From Streptomyces marincola (GTDB taxonomy: Bacteria; Actinomycetota; Actinomycetes; Streptomycetales; Streptomycetaceae): 64,000 nucleotides of DNA. The notes under the pieces are model-generated. The model saw only the letters and a list, made by a program, of their open reading frames with translations, did no database searches and was not told where the DNA came from. A program made the translations under genes and the position numbers. Each line of letters opens with the position of its first letter. Positions within the stretch are counted from its first letter, which is position 1. This document shows, in pieces, positions 24,548-32,274 of this stretch. The stretch is taken from contig NZ_CP084541.1 in NCBI RefSeq assembly GCF_020410765.1, forward strand, positions 1,607,001 to 1,671,000. The letters are read 5' to 3'.

Positions 24548-25606
24548 ATGTCGGATGACACGCACCGGGAGGGGCCGGCCGGGCCCGCGCGCCCGCCGCG
24601 ACTGGTCGATGTGGCGCAGCGGGCGGGGGTGTCCCTGGCCACCGCGTCGCGCGCGCTGCGCGGCCGGGAGGGCGTCTCGCCCGAGCTGGCCGCACACGTG
24701 CGGTCCGTGGCCGCCGGCATGGGCTACGTGGCCAACCCGCACGCCACGACGCTGGCCGGCGGGGTGACCCGGGTGGCGGGCCTGATCGTCTACGAGATCG
24801 GCGATCCGTACTTCTCCGAGATCGCCAGCGGCGCGCTGCGGGTCGCGGGCGAGAACGGCTGGTCGGTGCAGATCTGCCACACGGAACGCGCGCCGCACGC
24901 CGAGCTCGCGCAGATCCGGCTGCTGCGCGCGCACCGGGTGGGCGCGATCGTCATGGCGGGTTCCGGCTACGTGGACCGGACCGACGAGGCGGGCGCGCAC
25001 CGCGAGTTGCTCGACTTCCAGGACTCGGGCGGCCGGGTGGCCGTCATCGGCCGCCACCACCTGCGCTGCGACGCGGTGCTGCCGGACAACCGCGGGGGCG
25101 GGGAGGCGGTCGCCGGGCACCTGCTGGCGCTCGGGCACCGGCGGATCGCCATCGCGGCGGGCCCCGAGCACCTGACCACGGTCCAGGACCGGCTCGCCGG
25201 CGTCAGGCACGCGCTGGCGCTCGCCGGTTTAGGCGCCGCCGCGGTGCCCGTGGTGTCCGCCGACTTCACCCGGGAGGGCGGCCGGGACAGCGCGGAGCGC
25301 ATCCTGCGCGACCACCCGGGCACGACCGCCGTCCTCGCGCTGAACGACACCATGGCGACCGGGGTGCTCTCGGTGCTGCGGGAGCGGGGCATCGACGTGC
25401 CGGGCCGGATGTCGGTGGCCGGGTTCGACGACGTGCAGGTGGCCCAGGACCTCGCGCCCGCGCTGACCACCGTCGCGCTGCCGATGGCCGACATGGGGGC
25501 GGCGGCGCTGCGGCTGGTGCTCGGGCCCGCTCCGGCCCGGCCGCGCCGCAGGACCACGGGGCACCGGCTCGTGGTGCGCGACTCCACCGGGCCTGCCCCC
25601 GAGTGA
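24548..25606 (+). CDS. LacI-family regulator with a TTA codon
   Basis: This 352-residue regulator has a LacI helix-turn-helix (RLVDVAQRAGVSLATASRAL) and hinge (YVANPHATTLAGG), followed by a sugar-binding-type effector domain (VAGLIVYEIGDPYFSEIASG; VLALNDTMATGVLSVL; SVAGFDDVQVAQDLAPALTT). I chose ATG 24548 (AGGAG 11 nt upstream); ATG 24527 is also in frame. The Leu codon at 25229-25231 is TTA, so in Streptomyces its translation would need the bldA tRNA. It is divergent from the Liv-type transporter and most likely represses it through the tandem operators. Confidence 0.92.
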   Translation: MSDDTHREGPAGPARPPRLVDVAQRAGVSLATASRALRGREGVSPELAAHVRSVAAGMGYVANPHATTLAGGVTRVAGLIVYEIGDPYFSEIASGALRVAGENGWSVQICHTERAPHAELAQIRLLRAHRVGAIVMAGSGYVDRTDEAGAHRELLDFQDSGGRVAVIGRHHLRCDAVLPDNRGGGEAVAGHLLALGHRRIAIAAGPEHLTTVQDRLAGVRHALALAGLGAAAVPVVSADFTREGGRDSAERILRDHPGTTAVLALNDTMATGVLSVLRERGIDVPGRMSVAGFDDVQVAQDLAPALTTVALPMADMGAAALRLVLGPAPARPRRRTTGHRLVVRDSTGPAPE

Positions 25607-25619
25607 CCGGCCGGGAACG

Positions 25620-25645
25620 GGTCCTGCGCCCGCGGGCGCAGGACC
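25620..25645. terminator. Bidirectional terminator between LacI and LuxR genes
   Basis: A perfect 12-bp inverted repeat (25620-25631 with 25634-25645) fills the 41-bp gap between two convergent genes. Confidence 0.75.
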
Positions 25646-25647
25646 GG

Positions 25648-26781
25648 TCAGGACACGCGGGCGCGCACCATGTTGGCCTCGGCGGGCGGGGAGTAGTACT
25701 CGGTGAACAGCTTGCCGACCAGTTCGCCCCGGCTGCTGACCTGCACCTTCTCGAAGACGGCCTTGACGTGGTCGCGCACGGTGTGCGGCGACAGGTGCAG
25801 CTCCTGGGCGATCCTGCCGGTGGGCAGCCCGCGCGCGATGCACTGGGTCACCTCGATCTCCCGCTCCGTCAGTTCGAACGCGTCGACGATCAGAGGGACG
25901 ATCTCCGAGGTCCGCGCCGGCTCGACGACCACGGCCGACGGTCCCGGCACGCCGTTGGCCTCGCGCAGGCACGAGGCGTGGCAGACCAGCCAGCGGCCCG
26001 CCCGGGTCCTCACCCGCACCCGGGCCTGGCCGTGGTCGCGTTCCTGCGAGATGGCACGGGCCTTCAGCGCCGTGGAGTGAACCCACGCCGGCACCTGGAT
26101 GCCCAGGGCCGACGGCATGGTGGGGCCGGGCGGCAGGTCTTCCAGATACGCGCGCGCCTCGTCGTTGACCGAGAGCAGCGCCCCCGAGGCGTCGAACAGC
26201 ATCAGCCCCGGGCCGCCGGGCGCGTCCGGCAGCGGATGGGCGACGGGGGGCTCGGCGAACGACCGCAGGGCCCTGGCGAGCGGGGAGAGCAGCCCGGCGA
26301 TCAGCCGGGTCTCGTCCGCCCCGAAGGCGGGGCGGCCCCGGTTCCTGAACAGGCTGATGTGGCCGTGCGGCCGGCCGCCGATGCGCAGCACCGCCCGCAA
26401 CTCGTCCCCGAATCCACGAGGTTTCATAAAATCCTGGTAAAGCGTGCTGCGGGCCGGAAGATCGCCGGTCGTCTGCCGTAATCCGGCGACGGGCAGCGGT
26501 GCCTGGGCCAGGTCGCGGTAGAGGTTGACGTTTTCCGTGAACAGCTCGCATTCCCAGTAGACCGCGCAGCCGCCCTCGTCGAGGTTCTCCGCGCGGATGG
26601 GCGCCGCCATCAATCCGGTCAAAGGATCGACCGCACGCCACACCGAGGCGTCGTACGGGAGAAGCTTTCGCAAGTGATCGGACGTCTCGGCGAACAGGGT
26701 GAGGGCATCGGGTGCCTTTGCCACGCGGGAGAGCAGGCGGGCCGTACCGCTCTCGTCTCGGAAGGCCGTGGAACTGGTCAC
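25648..26781 (-). CDS. LuxR-family regulator with a TTA codon
   Basis: This 377-residue regulator has a C-terminal LuxR/NarL-type helix-turn-helix (ELTEREIEVTQCIARGLPTG; LSPHTVRDHVKAVFEKVQVS) and two N-terminal sensor regions. The first resembles a GAF domain (LLPYDASVWRAVDPLTG), the second a PAS-like segment (LMLFDASGALLSVNDEARAY). Residue Leu101 is encoded by TTA (26479-26481 on the plus strand), implying bldA control. The start is GTG 26781 without a strong Shine-Dalgarno. It faces the NAD(P)-binding gene and then the SARP, and a palindrome in its own leader has a relative in front of the FAD oxidase, so it may be the upper regulator of the cluster. Confidence 0.9.
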   Translation of the reverse strand: MTSSTAFRDESGTARLLSRVAKAPDALTLFAETSDHLRKLLPYDASVWRAVDPLTGLMAAPIRAENLDEGGCAVYWECELFTENVNLYRDLAQAPLPVAGLRQTTGDLPARSTLYQDFMKPRGFGDELRAVLRIGGRPHGHISLFRNRGRPAFGADETRLIAGLLSPLARALRSFAEPPVAHPLPDAPGGPGLMLFDASGALLSVNDEARAYLEDLPPGPTMPSALGIQVPAWVHSTALKARAISQERDHGQARVRVRTRAGRWLVCHASCLREANGVPGPSAVVVEPARTSEIVPLIVDAFELTEREIEVTQCIARGLPTGRIAQELHLSPHTVRDHVKAVFEKVQVSSRGELVGKLFTEYYSPPAEANMVRARVS

Positions 26782-26816
26782 TCATAGATCGTGACAGCGC
26801 CGGGCCTATTCGCCAA

Positions 26817-26833
26817 CCCCCCAGTTGAGGGGG
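26817..26833. promoter_or_regulatory. C/G-run element containing GTTGAGGGGG (copy 1)
   Basis: CCCCCCAGTTGAGGGGG lies 36 bp upstream of the LuxR start, in the divergent gap with the gene at 27009. The ten bases GTTGAGGGGG recur at 28775-28784 ahead of the FAD oxidase, again preceded by a C-run. NarL-type regulators often bind such C-run/G-run palindromes, so the adjacent LuxR protein is a candidate. Confidence 0.5.
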
Positions 26834-27008
26834 CATGCCGCACTTCCGCTCCCTGCCGGATGCGGGATGGCCGAGGGCGCCTCGGCGGGCAAGGGTTGCC
26901 CCTGCGAAGCGCGGCGTACGGGCTTTTTCGGTCACACGGCCCTCGGGTCCGGTAGAGGCGCCCGAGGGGGAACGCTACCTTTCTAGAGCTGTAGGAGTCA
27001 GCCAGGCC

Positions 27009-27629
27009 ATGCGAATCGGAATCATAGGGGCGGGCGGCATGGGCGGAGCGATAGCCAGGCGGGCGGCCCTGGCAGGCGCGACGGTACTCCTCGCGGACCG
27101 TTCGGAGGAACGGGCCAGGCAGGCCGCGGAACGGGCGGTACCCGGCGCGCCCGGCACGGTCAGGGCCGTGCCCGTTTCGGCCGCGCTGCGCCCGCGGTTG
27201 ATCGTGCTGGCGCTGGGCTGGCACGAAGGGCTCGGCCTGGTCGAGAGCCGGGGCCCCGCGCTGGCCGACAGGACGCTGGTGGACGTGAGCGTGCCGACAG
27301 GACCCGACGCCGTGGCCGGCGGCGTGCGCCGGCTGGCCGACACGGCGCCCGCGGCCCGCTGGGTCAAGGCGTTCGCCACCACGGACGCCTGCGCCCTCTT
27401 CAGCGGCGTGGTCGACCGGCAGCCGGTCGACGTGTTCGTGGCCTCGGACGACGACCAGGCCAAGGTCTCCGTCATCGAGCTCGTCGACCGTTCCGGCTTG
27501 CGCGCACTCGACGCCGGAGGGCTCGACAACGCCCGCGGTCTGGAGGAAATGGCCCGCGTGGGCCAGCAATTGCGAGAACGCCTGCTGATCAACGGGGGCT
27601 GGGCGTTCCGCTTCCTTCCCGGCTGGTGA
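27009..27629 (+). CDS. NAD(P)-binding protein, F420-dependent NADP reductase-like
   Basis: This 206-residue protein opens with a Rossmann loop (MRIGIIGAGGMGGAIARR). It continues with DVSVPTGPDAVAGGV and VKAFATTDACALF, in the style of the NADP oxidoreductases coenzyme-F420-dependent (F420_oxidored) that reduce NADP with F420H2 or oxidise a small substrate. AGGAG lies 11 nt before the ATG. It shares the divergent control region with the LuxR gene and precedes the SARP by 122 bp. A tailoring or cofactor-supply role in the cluster is an inference. Confidence 0.8.
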   Translation: MRIGIIGAGGMGGAIARRAALAGATVLLADRSEERARQAAERAVPGAPGTVRAVPVSAALRPRLIVLALGWHEGLGLVESRGPALADRTLVDVSVPTGPDAVAGGVRRLADTAPAARWVKAFATTDACALFSGVVDRQPVDVFVASDDDQAKVSVIELVDRSGLRALDAGGLDNARGLEEMARVGQQLRERLLINGGWAFRFLPGW

Positions 27630-27751
27630 GAATGCCCGCAGCGGCAAGAGAATAGAAGCGGGAAGCAGGGAACGGGAAACGGGGGCCCGCCACTGGTGTT
27701 GCGCCCCCCGGTAAAAGCAGACCTCATTCATGCTCGACCCGAGGGGACTTC

Positions 27752-30283
27752 ATGGTTCAGCAGTTCTCCTTCCGGATTCTCGGTCCGCTCATCGCGCACG
27801 GCACGGGCGGACAGATAAAATTGAGCGGCGACCGGCAGCGAATACTGCTGACGATGCTGCTGATCGACGCCAACCGCATCATCGAGGCGGACCGCCTGCT
27901 GCGTGCGATCTGGGACGATGCGCCGCCCGCGACCGCGCGCAGCCAGCTGCGGATCTGCGTGTCCTCGTTGCGGAGGCAATTCACCGGAGGTGGCGTCGCC
28001 GCCACCATAGAAACGCACAAGTCCGGCTATGAGATCAAGGTCGCGGAAAGCGAGGTGGACCTGCATGTGTTCCTGTCCCTGGTCGCCCGGGCGCGCGCGG
28101 CGGCCGACGCCGGCCCGAGTGAGGAGACGGTGCGCGCCTTCCAGCACGCGCTGGGTCTGTGGCGCGGCCCGATCGGCGCCGGGCTCGACAGTGCGTTACT
28201 GGAAACGGTGGCGCTGAAGTTCCACGAGGACCGCTACGCCGCCCTTGAGGACCGCTTCGAACTGGAACTGCAACTCGGCAGGCACCGGCGGATCCTGGGG
28301 GACCTCACCCACCACGTGGCGGAGAACCCGTTCCGCGAGACGCTGGCGGCGCAGCTGATGATCGCCCTGTTCCGCTCCGGCCGCACCGCCGAGGCCCTGT
28401 CGCTGTACCGGCAGACCCGCCGGCGTTTCTCCGACGAGCTGGGCATCGAGCCGGGCGAGCGGCTGCGCACCATAGAACAGCGCATACTCGGCGGCGAGGT
28501 GGACTGCGACCTGTCGTCCCGGCCGGTGGGCGCCGTGCCGGGGCACGGCGCCGGGCAGCGGCCTGAGGCCGGGCCCGCGCGGCAGCCGCACGGCGCCGGC
28601 GCCCCGGCCGCCCAGGACCGGATCGCGTCGCTCGAAGCGGAGATCGCGGTCCTGCGCGAGGCGTACACGCGGCTCGCCGACGGCGCCGGCGGCCGAAGAC
28701 CGTCGCCGTTCGCCGCCTCGGGGCTCCACGCGCTCGTACCCGCTCCCTGGCGCCCGGTCCGCCTCTCCCCCTCGGTTGAGGGGGAGGGGGCGGGCCACCT
28801 ACCTCGATTACGGGGGGTGGGTCCTGGCGCCCGCCCGCAGCAGACTCCTGACCAGCGCCGGACGCGTGTGACAAGGGGCTCGTCCGGCCCCGGCAGGAAG
28901 GAACGAACGATGGCGGAGCAGCCCCAGGCACCCGCCGCGTCGCGCGAGACGCTCGACCGGCTCATCACTCAGGTGCGCGGCGAGGTCTTCACCCCGGGCG
29001 ACGCCGAGTACGAGGCCGAGCTGTCCGGCTTCAACCTCATCGCCCGGCACAGGCCCGACGTGGTGGTGCAGGCCGTGACGGAGGCCGACGTGCAGGCGGC
29101 CGTGCGGTTCGCGGCGGCGCTCGACCTGCCCGTCGGAGTGCAGGCGACCGGGCACGGCATCGCCGCCCCGGCCGACGGCGGTGTGCTGATCAGCACGCGG
29201 CGCATGAACGCGGTGCGTGTCGACGCGCGTAACCGCACCGCGCGGGTGGAGGCCGGTGCGCGCTGGCACCAGGTCATCGCCGCCGCGGCCAAGCACGGGC
29301 TCGCGCCGCTCAACGGCTCGTCGCACCTGGTGGGCGTCGTCGGGTACACGCTGGGCGGCGGCCTCGGCCCCCTGGGCCGCCAGTACGGCTACGCGGCCGA
29401 CCACGTCGTCCGCATACGCCTGGTCACCGCCGACGGAGCGCTCAGGGACGTCACCGCTGAGCAGCACGGCGACCTGTTCTGGGGACTGCGCGGCGGCAAG
29501 GGGAGCCTCGGCGTCGTCACCGCCATGGAGTTCGGGCTCATGCCCGTCGCCCGGCTCTACGGCGGCGGCATCTACTTCCCCGGCGACCTGTCGGGGCCGC
29601 TGCTGCGCACCTGGCGCCGCTGGACGGCCGGCGTGCCCGAGGCCATGACGTCGTCGGTGGCGCTGCTGCGACTGCCCGACCTGCCCGCCATACCCGCGTT
29701 CCTGCGCGACCGCCTCGTGGCGCACCTGCGCGTCGCGTACACCGGCTCGGACGCGGAGGGGGAGGAGCTGCTGCGCCCGCTGCGCGCCGTGGGGCCCGCG
29801 CTGCTCGACGCCGTCGGGCCCATGCCCTACACGGCCGTCGCCGACATACACCGCGACCCGACCGAGCCGCTGCCGTACCACGAACGCAACATCGTCCTGC
29901 GGGAGTTGGACGAGAGCGCGGTGGCGGGCCTGCTGGCGCTCGCGGGGCCGGAATCCGAGGGGGACGACCTGGTCGTGGAGCTGCGCCACCTCGGCGGCGC
30001 CCTGTCCCGCCCGGCCGCGGTGCCCAACGCCGTGGGCAGCCGCGACGGCGCGTTCGTCCTCTCCACGCTCTCCCTGCCCGGCTCCCCCGACCTGGTCCTG
30101 CGCGGGATGGCGCCCTGGGGCACCGGCCTGAGGTACCTCAACTTCCTCGCGGGCCCCGACACGGCCGACGCCGCGCGCGAATGCTTCCCCGAGGCCACCC
30201 GCGCCCGGCTCGCGGCCCTCAAGGCCGCCTACGACCCGCACGACATGTTCCGCCTGGGCCACGCCATCCGCCGCGACGGCTGA
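27752..30283 (+). CDS. SARP-type regulator in one open frame with an FAD oxidase (843 codons)
   Basis: The SARP part covers residues 1-about 312. It has an OmpR-type DNA-binding domain (FSFRILGPLIAHG; RIIEADRLLRAIWDDAP), a BTAD helical domain (VDLHVFLSLVARARAAADAG; FRETLAAQLMIALFRSG; ELGIEPGERLRTIEQRI) and a short coiled coil (DRIASLEAEIAVLREAY). Such proteins activate antibiotic clusters. No stop codon follows: the frame runs on through about 74 codons of different, intergenic-looking codon use into the FAD oxidase, whose own start is at 28910. TTA occurs at 28196-28198 inside the BTAD domain and at 28808-28810 in the linker. The start ATG has GAGGGG 5 nt upstream. Either a real fusion or a stop-less SARP with independent translation of the oxidase; I favour the second. 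Confidence 0.8.
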   Translation: MVQQFSFRILGPLIAHGTGGQIKLSGDRQRILLTMLLIDANRIIEADRLLRAIWDDAPPATARSQLRICVSSLRRQFTGGGVAATIETHKSGYEIKVAESEVDLHVFLSLVARARAAADAGPSEETVRAFQHALGLWRGPIGAGLDSALLETVALKFHEDRYAALEDRFELELQLGRHRRILGDLTHHVAENPFRETLAAQLMIALFRSGRTAEALSLYRQTRRRFSDELGIEPGERLRTIEQRILGGEVDCDLSSRPVGAVPGHGAGQRPEAGPARQPHGAGAPAAQDRIASLEAEIAVLREAYTRLADGAGGRRPSPFAASGLHALVPAPWRPVRLSPSVEGEGAGHLPRLRGVGPGARPQQTPDQRRTRVTRGSSGPGRKERTMAEQPQAPAASRETLDRLITQVRGEVFTPGDAEYEAELSGFNLIARHRPDVVVQAVTEADVQAAVRFAAALDLPVGVQATGHGIAAPADGGVLISTRRMNAVRVDARNRTARVEAGARWHQVIAAAAKHGLAPLNGSSHLVGVVGYTLGGGLGPLGRQYGYAADHVVRIRLVTADGALRDVTAEQHGDLFWGLRGGKGSLGVVTAMEFGLMPVARLYGGGIYFPGDLSGPLLRTWRRWTAGVPEAMTSSVALLRLPDLPAIPAFLRDRLVAHLRVAYTGSDAEGEELLRPLRAVGPALLDAVGPMPYTAVADIHRDPTEPLPYHERNIVLRELDESAVAGLLALAGPESEGDDLVVELRHLGGALSRPAAVPNAVGSRDGAFVLSTLSLPGSPDLVLRGMAPWGTGLRYLNFLAGPDTADAARECFPEATRARLAALKAAYDPHDMFRLGHAIRRDG
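28767..28784. promoter_or_regulatory. Palindrome containing GTTGAGGGGG (copy 2)
   Basis: CCCCCTC (28767-28773) and GAGGGGG (28778-28784) form a perfect 7-bp inverted repeat around GGTT, 125 bp upstream of the FAD oxidase start. Its right half is identical to the element before the LuxR gene. Its presence inside the SARP-oxidase linker supports the linker being a regulatory region rather than protein-coding. Confidence 0.5.
28910..30283 (+). CDS. FAD-linked oxidase, berberine-bridge-enzyme type
   Basis: This 457-residue flavoprotein has a PCMH-type FAD domain (DVVVQAVTEADVQAAVRFAA; VQATGHGIAAPADGGV with the likely flavin-linked His; GVVGYTLGGGLGPLGRQYGY) and the C-terminal BBE signature (YDPHDMFRLGHAI). 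In bicovalent members a Cys follows Gly-Val before the GYTLGGG loop; here Val stands there, so the flavin is probably attached at one site only. ATG 28910 has AAGG 8 nt upstream. It probably oxidises an amine, phenol or alcohol intermediate of the cluster. The MFS gene follows 52 bp later, in the same direction. Confidence 0.88.
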   Translation: MAEQPQAPAASRETLDRLITQVRGEVFTPGDAEYEAELSGFNLIARHRPDVVVQAVTEADVQAAVRFAAALDLPVGVQATGHGIAAPADGGVLISTRRMNAVRVDARNRTARVEAGARWHQVIAAAAKHGLAPLNGSSHLVGVVGYTLGGGLGPLGRQYGYAADHVVRIRLVTADGALRDVTAEQHGDLFWGLRGGKGSLGVVTAMEFGLMPVARLYGGGIYFPGDLSGPLLRTWRRWTAGVPEAMTSSVALLRLPDLPAIPAFLRDRLVAHLRVAYTGSDAEGEELLRPLRAVGPALLDAVGPMPYTAVADIHRDPTEPLPYHERNIVLRELDESAVAGLLALAGPESEGDDLVVELRHLGGALSRPAAVPNAVGSRDGAFVLSTLSLPGSPDLVLRGMAPWGTGLRYLNFLAGPDTADAARECFPEATRARLAALKAAYDPHDMFRLGHAIRRDG

Positions 30284-30335
30284 CCACGACGCCGCACCCC
30301 TGCCCCCCGTCGACGAGCCACCGGAGGACCAACCG

Positions 30336-31724
30336 GTGGCGGAAGGACTACCCGTGTCCACACGTGAGACCCTGCCCCCCACCGCCGCCGCCCCGCCCGG
30401 CGCGCGGCCGATCAGCCCCCGGTCGGCCGGGCTGCGCTACGGCGCGCTGTTCGGCCCCGCCGTCTTCGGCGTCACCGCCGCCGGCGTCGCCCTGCCCGAC
30501 GTGGCCAGCGCCCTGGACGCCACCCCGTCGGCCGTCGCGTGGGTGCTGACCGCGCACGCCCTCGCGCTCGGGGTCGGCACCGCCCTGTTCGGGCGCCTCG
30601 CCGACTCCCGCGGCCTGCGCACCTCGCTCCTGCTCGGCTCGCTGGTCCTGGCGGTGGGCGCGGCGGTGTGCCTGCTCGCGCCGAACCTCCCGGTGCTGGT
30701 GGCCGGCCGTTTCGTCCTGGCCGCCGGGTCCGGCGCGATGACCTCGGTCGCCGTCACGCTCTCCGCGTCCGTCGCCCCCGCAGACCGGCCGAAAGTGCTC
30801 GCCGGGTTCGGCGCCACCATGGCGGTCTTCTCCGCGAGCGCGACCCTGGCAGGCGGCGTGTTCACCGAGTGGGTGACCTGGCGGGTCGCCCTGATCCTGC
30901 CGGCGCTCTCCCTGCTCGCCGTCCCGCTGTGCCTGCGGCCCGCCGCGGCGCGCGCGGCCTCGGGCCGGCCGCTCGACCTGCCGGGCGCCGTCCTGCTCAC
31001 GGTCGCGGCCTCCTCGTTCCTGCTGCTCATCCAGGCGTCCGCGCTCGACCTGTCGACCGCGCTCGTCGTGGGGCTCGCCGTCGTCCTGCCGGCCTCGATC
31101 GCCGCGCTGGTCGTGCGGGTGCGCGCGGTGCCCGCGTCGTTCGTCCCCCGGTGGCTGGTCACCGACAGCCTGTTCCTGCGCGCGGCGGGCACCGGCATCG
31201 GTGTGTACGCGGGGCTGTTCGCCGCGATGTACACCGTGCCGCAGATCCTCGTCGACGACCACGGGCTGAGCGTGCTCGCCGTCGGCCTGTGGCTGCTGCC
31301 GGGCGCCGTGGTGGGCGCGGTGCTCTCCCGGCTCGCCGGGCGGCTGCCCGTGACGAGCGGCGGCCCGGTGCTGATCGCCGCCATCGCCCTGGTGATGGCC
31401 GTGACCCTGGCCGTCTCGCTCGGTTCCGAGAACGCCGTCCTGCCCGTCGTCGGCGCCTCGCTCGGCTTCGCGGCCTTCGCCGCCACGCAGGTGGTGTCCA
31501 CGGGGCTGATGGGCGCGCACGTCGAACCCGCCCTGCGCGGCGGGGCGACGGGCCTGCTCAACCTCGCGTTCTTCGTCGGCGGCGGCGTGGGCAGCGCCAC
31601 CGCGGGCGCCCTGGCGAAGTCGGCCTCCCTGTACACCACGCTGGGCATCGTCGCGGGCTTCCCGCTGATCGCCGCCGCGCTCGCGCTGACCCTGACCCGG
31701 CGCGGCGCCCGGGCCGGCGGGTAG
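30336..31724 (+). CDS. MFS drug-type exporter
   Basis: This major facilitator protein of 462 residues shows about 12-14 hydrophobic helices and the motif A region GRLADSRGLRTSLLLGS between helices 2 and 3. Proton-driven export of the cluster product (self-resistance) is the likely job. Two starts compete: GTG 30336 (GGAGG at 8 nt) and GTG 30354 (AAGGA at 6 nt), the second giving 456 residues. It follows the FAD oxidase and is closed by a 21-bp hairpin. Confidence 0.9.
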   Translation: MAEGLPVSTRETLPPTAAAPPGARPISPRSAGLRYGALFGPAVFGVTAAGVALPDVASALDATPSAVAWVLTAHALALGVGTALFGRLADSRGLRTSLLLGSLVLAVGAAVCLLAPNLPVLVAGRFVLAAGSGAMTSVAVTLSASVAPADRPKVLAGFGATMAVFSASATLAGGVFTEWVTWRVALILPALSLLAVPLCLRPAAARAASGRPLDLPGAVLLTVAASSFLLLIQASALDLSTALVVGLAVVLPASIAALVVRVRAVPASFVPRWLVTDSLFLRAAGTGIGVYAGLFAAMYTVPQILVDDHGLSVLAVGLWLLPGAVVGAVLSRLAGRLPVTSGGPVLIAAIALVMAVTLAVSLGSENAVLPVVGASLGFAAFAATQVVSTGLMGAHVEPALRGGATGLLNLAFFVGGGVGSATAGALAKSASLYTTLGIVAGFPLIAAALALTLTRRGARAGG

Positions 31725-31799
31725 CACACCCGCGGTCTCCGGCGCGGTCCCGCGCCCCCGGCGGCCGGCCGTCGGGGGCGCCGGGCGGCGCCGGAGGCC

Positions 31800-31851
31800 G
31801 CGGTGCGCCGGCCGCCCCGCACGCCACGTCGCGGGGCGGCCGGCGCACCGC
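31800..31851. terminator. Terminator after the MFS gene
   Basis: A perfect 21-bp stem (31800-31820 with 31831-31851, loop of 10) lies about 75 bp after the MFS stop. The rest of the gap up to 32013 shows no gene. Confidence 0.75.
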
Positions 31852-32013
31852 CGCGCGAGCCGCCCGACGGTCCGCGCCGCGCGCGCCGGGCAGGCCCGCC
31901 CCGGCGCGCTTCCGCACGCCCGCACGCCCGCGCGCCCTGAGGCGTCCGCGTTTCCTCGCCCCGCCTGTCCGGACATCCGGTATCAGCCCGAACCGTCCGT
32001 GCGAAGAATCGCG

Positions 32014-32223
32014 ATGCCCCACCCCGCCGCCCGCCCCGGGCGCACCGCCCTGTTCGTCGGCCCGGGCGCCGACGTCCGCGGCACCGTGGCCCCGAGCGGC
32101 CGGGTCAACGGCGACGACGGCGACGACACGCTCATGCTCGCCGTGAACAACGGCGTCGTCTGCGGCGGCCCCGGCATGGACGCGTGCGTGGTGGCGAGCG
32201 GCACCCCCGCCGTCAACCGCTGA
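32014..32223 (+). CDS. Possible small protein with RTX-like Ca-binding residue pattern
   Basis: This is a 69-residue frame (74 if from GTG 31999). The second half, GDDGDDTLMLAVNNGV followed by VCGGPGMDACVV, resembles degenerate nonapeptide units of RTX/hemolysin-type calcium-binding proteins (GGxGxDxx with a terminal Cys). There is no signal peptide and no clear Shine-Dalgarno. A hairpin starts 10 bp after its stop, which favours a real transcription unit. It could be a remnant of a longer calcium-binding protein. Confidence 0.4.
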   Translation: MPHPAARPGRTALFVGPGADVRGTVAPSGRVNGDDGDDTLMLAVNNGVVCGGPGMDACVVASGTPAVNR

Positions 32224-32233
32224 ACGGCCCGCC

Positions 32234-32274
32234 GCGGAGGCGCGGGGCGGGCGGGCCCCGCCGCGCGCCTCCGC
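32234..32274. terminator. Hairpin after the RTX-like frame
   Basis: An 11-bp perfect stem (32234-32244 with 32264-32274), with further pairing possible inside the loop, begins 10 bp after the small frame ends. Confidence 0.6.
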
